From Candidatus Faecivivens stercoravium (lineage in GTDB: Bacteria; Bacillota; Clostridia; Oscillospirales; Ruminococcaceae): DNA of 8,054 nt. A program made the translations under genes and the position numbers. Below, piece after piece: positions 6,000 to 8,054 of this stretch. The notes under the pieces were generated by a model. The model did no database searches. It was given only the letters and a program-made list of their open reading frames with translations, and was not told where the DNA came from. The stretch lies in assembly GCA_018712425.1 (NCBI GenBank), contig DVHA01000286.1, positions 1 through 8,054 of the forward strand. Direction: 5' to 3'. Position 1 is the stretch's first letter. Every line of letters starts with the position of its first letter.

Positions 6000-6269
6000 T
6001 TACTTATAGATATCTCCACGATTTCCAATGTCAATGATATAAAGAATTTCCACCTCGTAGTTTGCATCTATTCGATAGATGATTCTCCAGGAACCCACGC
6101 GCAGACGCTTTCTGCCGTCATTGTATCCCTTCATTTCCTTAATATCACCTTCAGGCGGAATGTGGGTTAATCCCTGAATAGCTAATCGAATTCTTCCAAC
6201 AGATTTTTTATCTAACTTTGCAAGGAATTTAAGGGAACTCTTCGAATAAAGAATATCCACGTTTAACAT
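6000..6269 (-). CDS. RelE/ParE-family toxin-like protein
   Basis: This 89-residue basic protein fits the RelE/ParE fold. It opens with a strand and two helices (VDILYSKSSLKFLAKLDKKS), then has the family-typical MKGYNDGRKRLRVGSWRIIYRI and ends LYIIDIGNRGDIYK. RelE toxins are ribosome-dependent mRNA endonucleases, and ParE relatives target gyrase; which applies is not clear. The basic residues in the RLRVGSWR stretch and the C-terminal Tyr are in places often important in RelE. The ATG at 6269 is chosen because the family N-terminus begins there and GAAAGGAAG lies just upstream, though that spacing is short. Alternative in-frame starts are ATG 6284 and TTG 6299, both without a Shine-Dalgarno. 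The toxin comes first and the antitoxin second, the reverse of classical relBE. The region is clearly more AT-rich than the flanking genes, consistent with transfer. Confidence 0.82.
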   Translation of the reverse strand: MLNVDILYSKSSLKFLAKLDKKSVGRIRLAIQGLTHIPPEGDIKEMKGYNDGRKRLRVGSWRIIYRIDANYEVEILYIIDIGNRGDIYK

Positions 6270-6321
6270 TCTTCCTTTCGGCATTGTTATTATAACCAAA
6301 TTGGGGAGTTCCCATATATTT

Positions 6322-6351
6322 ATTATACTCCATTAAATTAAGATATGTCAA
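6322..6351 (-). promoter_or_regulatory. Consensus promoter of the toxin-antitoxin operon
   Basis: On the minus strand this is a perfect -35 TTGACA (6351-6346), an 18-bp spacer and a perfect -10 TATAAT (6327-6322). The start is expected near 6315. A short inverted repeat, GGGA-GT-TCCC (6304-6313), lies right at the start site and is a candidate autoregulatory operator, as is common for these modules. Confidence 0.8.
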
Positions 6352-6429
6352 GTCAGAAACCCGCCTCACCGCGGAAAAGAGCTGGTTGAAAACGCCCTTT
6401 TCATTTTACGAAAAACATTCGCCTCCCTC

Positions 6430-6458
6430 TTGTCATATCTTGGCAAAAAATGTATAAT
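6430..6458 (+). promoter_or_regulatory. Sigma-A-type promoter of the MFS gene
   Basis: TTGTCA (6430-6435) and a perfect TATAAT (6453-6458) are separated by 17 bp. Transcription should start near 6465, leaving a leader of about 58 nt. The inverted repeat TGAAAA-CGCCC-TTTTCA (6387-6403) lies 26 bp upstream of the -35 and could be an activator site, but it is unproven. Confidence 0.8.
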
Positions 6459-6479
6459 AACCATCAAGGACACAATAGC

Positions 6480-6493
6480 TGTAAACGATTACA
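6480..6493 (+). promoter_or_regulatory. cre-like site (CcpA or LacI-family operator)
   Basis: TGTAAACGATTACA fits the Gram-positive catabolite-response consensus TGWAANCGNTNWCA at every fixed position. It sits about 15 nt after the expected start of the MFS transcript, a usual place for roadblock repression. A local LacI-family regulator could use the same sequence, so CcpA is likely but not certain. Confidence 0.75.
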
Positions 6494-6522
6494 AAAATGA
6501 TTCTTTCTAAGGAGGGGATATT

Positions 6523-7704
6523 ATGGCGTCACTTCTGCTCGCCATCATCTATCTCGCATTCATCAGCCTTGGCCTCCCGGACGGGCTTCTGGGGGCCGCC
6601 TGGCCCAGCATGTACCCCCAGATGGGGGTCTCGGTCGGGAGCGCCGGCATCGTCTCGATGACGATTGCCGCCTGCACCGTCATTTCCAGTCTCATGAGCG
6701 AACGGGTCATCCGCCGGTTCGGCACCGGCAAGGTGGCCGCCGTCAGCACGCTGATGACGGCGTTGGGGCTGTTCGGGTTCTCGTTCAGCAGCCAGTTCTG
6801 GATGCTCCTTGTCTTCGCGCTGCCCTACGGCCTCGGGGCCGGGAGCATTGACGCGGCGCTCAACAACTACGTCGCCCTCCACTACGAGGCCCGGCATATG
6901 AGCTGGCTCCACTGTTTCTGGGGGCTGGGGGCCTCGATTGGGCCGTACATCATGGGGTTTGCGCTTCAGGGCGGCAGCGGCAGCTGGCCGCTCGGGTACC
7001 AGATCATCGGCGGCATCCAGGCGGTTCTGACCGCTTTCCTCTTTTTCTCGCTGCCGCTGTGGAAAAAGGATATTGCGGCCGAATCGGACGGCAACCCGCC
7101 GGTCCACCTCTCGCTCCGGGAGATTTTCGCGATTTCGGGGGCAAAACAGCTCTTTATCGCCTTCTTCTGCTACTCGGCCATCGAGACCGGCACCGGCCTC
7201 TGGGCGGCCAGCTATATGGTCCAGTACCGCGGCATCTCGGAGAGCGACGCGGCCTCCTGGGCGGCGCTTTTCTACTTCGGGGTCATGCTCGGCCGGGGGA
7301 TCAGCGGTTTTGTCACCGGCAAGCTCGGCGACCGGAAGATGATCCGGATCGGGCAGATTGTCATCCTCGCCGGCATCCTGCTGCTGGCCATCCCGGGGCC
7401 GGCGATGCTCGTCTGCGCGGGGCTGCTGGTCATCGGGCTGGGCTGCGCGCCGGTCTACCCCAGCATCATCCATTCGACCCCCGACAACTTCGGGCGGGAA
7501 ACCAGCCAGTCGATCGTCGGCGTCGAGATGGCCTGCGCCTACTGCGGCACCACCTTTATGCCGCCGCTGATCGGCCTGGTCACCAGCCGGATCAGCATGG
7601 CGCTCTATCCCTTCGCCCTCCTCTTCTTCCTCATCCTGATGCTCGTCATGTGCGAGTGGCTGTTTAAGGTGAAGAACCGGGAAAAGGCCGCGATGCAGAA
7701 ATAA
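6523..7704 (+). CDS. MFS transporter, possibly sugar permease (FHS/FucP-like)
   Basis: This 393-residue integral membrane protein has hydrophobic segments throughout, consistent with 12 helices in two halves. The second half carries a clear MFS loop motif, GKLGDRK (about 266-272); the matching first-half loop is the degenerate SERVIRRFGTGK. Segments such as SLGLPDGLLGAAWPSM near the N-terminus and IDAALNNYVALHY with LHCFWGLGASIGPYIMG are the kind seen in fucose/glucose-type MFS permeases. The start has AAGGAGG (6509-6515) 7 nt upstream. It is a single-gene unit with its own promoter, a cre-like operator and a terminator. Catabolite control together with the neighbouring GH43 enzyme suggests a sugar substrate, but a drug or other metabolite exporter cannot be excluded. 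Confidence 0.88.
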   Translation: MASLLLAIIYLAFISLGLPDGLLGAAWPSMYPQMGVSVGSAGIVSMTIAACTVISSLMSERVIRRFGTGKVAAVSTLMTALGLFGFSFSSQFWMLLVFALPYGLGAGSIDAALNNYVALHYEARHMSWLHCFWGLGASIGPYIMGFALQGGSGSWPLGYQIIGGIQAVLTAFLFFSLPLWKKDIAAESDGNPPVHLSLREIFAISGAKQLFIAFFCYSAIETGTGLWAASYMVQYRGISESDAASWAALFYFGVMLGRGISGFVTGKLGDRKMIRIGQIVILAGILLLAIPGPAMLVCAGLLVIGLGCAPVYPSIIHSTPDNFGRETSQSIVGVEMACAYCGTTFMPPLIGLVTSRISMALYPFALLFFLILMLVMCEWLFKVKNREKAAMQK

Positions 7705-7712
7705 ACGAAAAC

Positions 7713-7762
7713 GGACTTTCCGGAGAGGAGGGCGGCGCTGCCCGCACCTTTCCGGAAAGTTC
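7713..7762 (+). terminator. Terminator hairpin after the MFS gene
   Basis: The arms ACTTTCCGGA (7715-7724) and TCCGGAAAGT (7751-7760) pair perfectly, extended by G-C and G-U at the base. An inner GGGC/GCCC stem (7730-7733 with 7740-7743) gives a long two-part hairpin. TTCTTCTATTTG follows, with CTTTTTT a little further on. It lies 8 nt after the stop codon. Confidence 0.75.
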
Positions 7763-7795
7763 TTCTATTTGTCATACTTTTTTCAGGAAAGGGGA

Positions 7796-7824
7796 TGTAC
7801 AAAAGTTTGAAATGGCGGTATAAT
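7796..7824 (+). promoter_or_regulatory. Second promoter candidate upstream of the SRP RNA gene
   Basis: TGTACA (7796-7801, a weak -35) and a perfect TATAAT (7819-7824) have a 17-bp spacer. The predicted transcript would begin near 7831 with a stem GGGAGG/CCTCCC (7836-7841 with 7851-7856) before running into the main SRP promoter. It may be a tandem promoter for the SRP RNA or drive a very short RNA. No convincing gene lies between 7705 and 7911. Confidence 0.4.
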
Positions 7825-7876
7825 AAAAATAGAGGGGGAGGAAACCGCCGCCTCCCGCTTAAAATAAAAAAAACAC

Positions 7877-7905
7877 TTGCCAAACCCGGAAAAATAGTGT
7901 ATAAT
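7877..7905 (+). promoter_or_regulatory. Main promoter of the SRP RNA gene
   Basis: TTGCCA (-35, 7877-7882) and a perfect TATAAT (-10, 7900-7905) have the ideal 17-bp spacer. Transcription is expected near 7912, about 20 nt before the recognisable SRP RNA structure. The near-consensus form suits a highly expressed stable RNA. Confidence 0.85.
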
Positions 7906-7929
7906 AGTTTCGCTATCATAAAAAGCAAG

Positions 7930-8054
7930 CAGCTGGAGCGTGCAGCCGGACATACGGAGGTACGGGTCCTGCGCGATGGGACACCGTGAACCATGTCAGG
8001 CGGGGAACCGAGCAGCATTAAGCGGACCGCCTCATGTGACGCAGTAAAGCCTTT
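7930..8054 (+). ncRNA. ffs: Signal recognition particle RNA (4.5S-type), 3' end cut off by the window
   Basis: This is the RNA scaffold of the signal recognition particle, which binds Ffh and targets nascent membrane proteins. The conserved Ffh-binding hairpin is unmistakable: GTCAGG (7995-8000), stem CGG/CCG around a GGAA tetraloop (8004-8007), then AGCAGC (8011-8016). Flanking GTGAACCAT and GCATTAAG are also typical. Outer pairs such as CTGCG (7969-7973) with CGCAG (8040-8044) are symmetrical about the loop, so by symmetry perhaps 25-30 nt of the 3' arm lie beyond the window. I see no Alu-domain motif, so it looks like the small bacterial type. The 5' end is approximate: the promoter predicts a start near 7912. 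In many Firmicutes dnaX follows this gene. Confidence 0.92.

Noticed and set aside
6529..7473. Minus-strand frame opposite the MFS gene
   Set aside because: It is a charged, repetitive antisense artefact; the plus strand gives a coherent membrane protein with MFS motifs.
7795..7989. 64-codon frame overlapping the SRP RNA
   Set aside because: A purine-rich stretch precedes its ATG, but the frame runs through both SRP promoter elements and ends inside the conserved SRP RNA core. The product is basic and unrecognised.
1..8054. CRISPR array, tRNA, rRNA, insertion sequence or transposase
   Set aside because: I saw no regularly spaced direct repeats, no tRNA cloverleaf signatures, no rRNA motifs, and no transposase-like protein or terminal inverted repeats around any gene.

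Overview
The window looks like chromosome from a moderately GC-rich Clostridia member, most likely an Oscillospirales/Ruminococcaceae-type gut bacterium. This is inferred from three things: the SRP RNA sequence, the pair of Ser/Thr/Glu-linked lipoproteins of the LplA/YtcQ (DUF3502) type, and strong Shine-Dalgarno sites with consensus sigma-A promoters. No species-level call is possible from sequence reading alone.

Layout. Positions 1-229 are a regulatory region; an extended -10 on the minus strand suggests a divergent gene off the left edge. Two tandem paralogous solute-binding lipoproteins follow on the plus strand (230-1801 and 2290-3891), each with its own promoter; a terminator hairpin separates them. 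A convergent GH43-type glycosidase (5521-3968, minus) shares a bidirectional terminator with the second lipoprotein. Next comes a small AT-rich island with a RelE/ParE-like toxin and an acidic downstream partner (minus, toxin first), with its own consensus promoter and terminator. An MFS permease (6523-7704, plus) has a consensus promoter and a perfect cre-like operator in its leader. The window ends inside the SRP RNA gene (plus), which has a near-consensus promoter.

How it may work. The lipoproteins would capture an oligosaccharide outside the cell for an ABC importer whose permeases are not in the window. The signal-peptide-less GH43 enzyme would cut arabinosyl/xylosyl-type side groups in the cytoplasm, and the MFS protein could move a released or related sugar. 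Co-function is inferred from neighbourhood only. The toxin-antitoxin pair and SRP RNA are unrelated to this task.

The most interesting signals are regulatory. The two lipoprotein promoters keep the same three boxes at identical spacings (direct-repeat-like boxes 22 bp apart, TTGATAG, then TATA(A/C)T). Downstream of the -10 they are entirely different: the first has a DasR/NagR-like (GntR-HutC) operator plus a perfect 14-bp palindrome, the second has overlapping inverted repeats. This looks like duplication followed by regulatory divergence. I found no clear evidence for a wholly new type of system.
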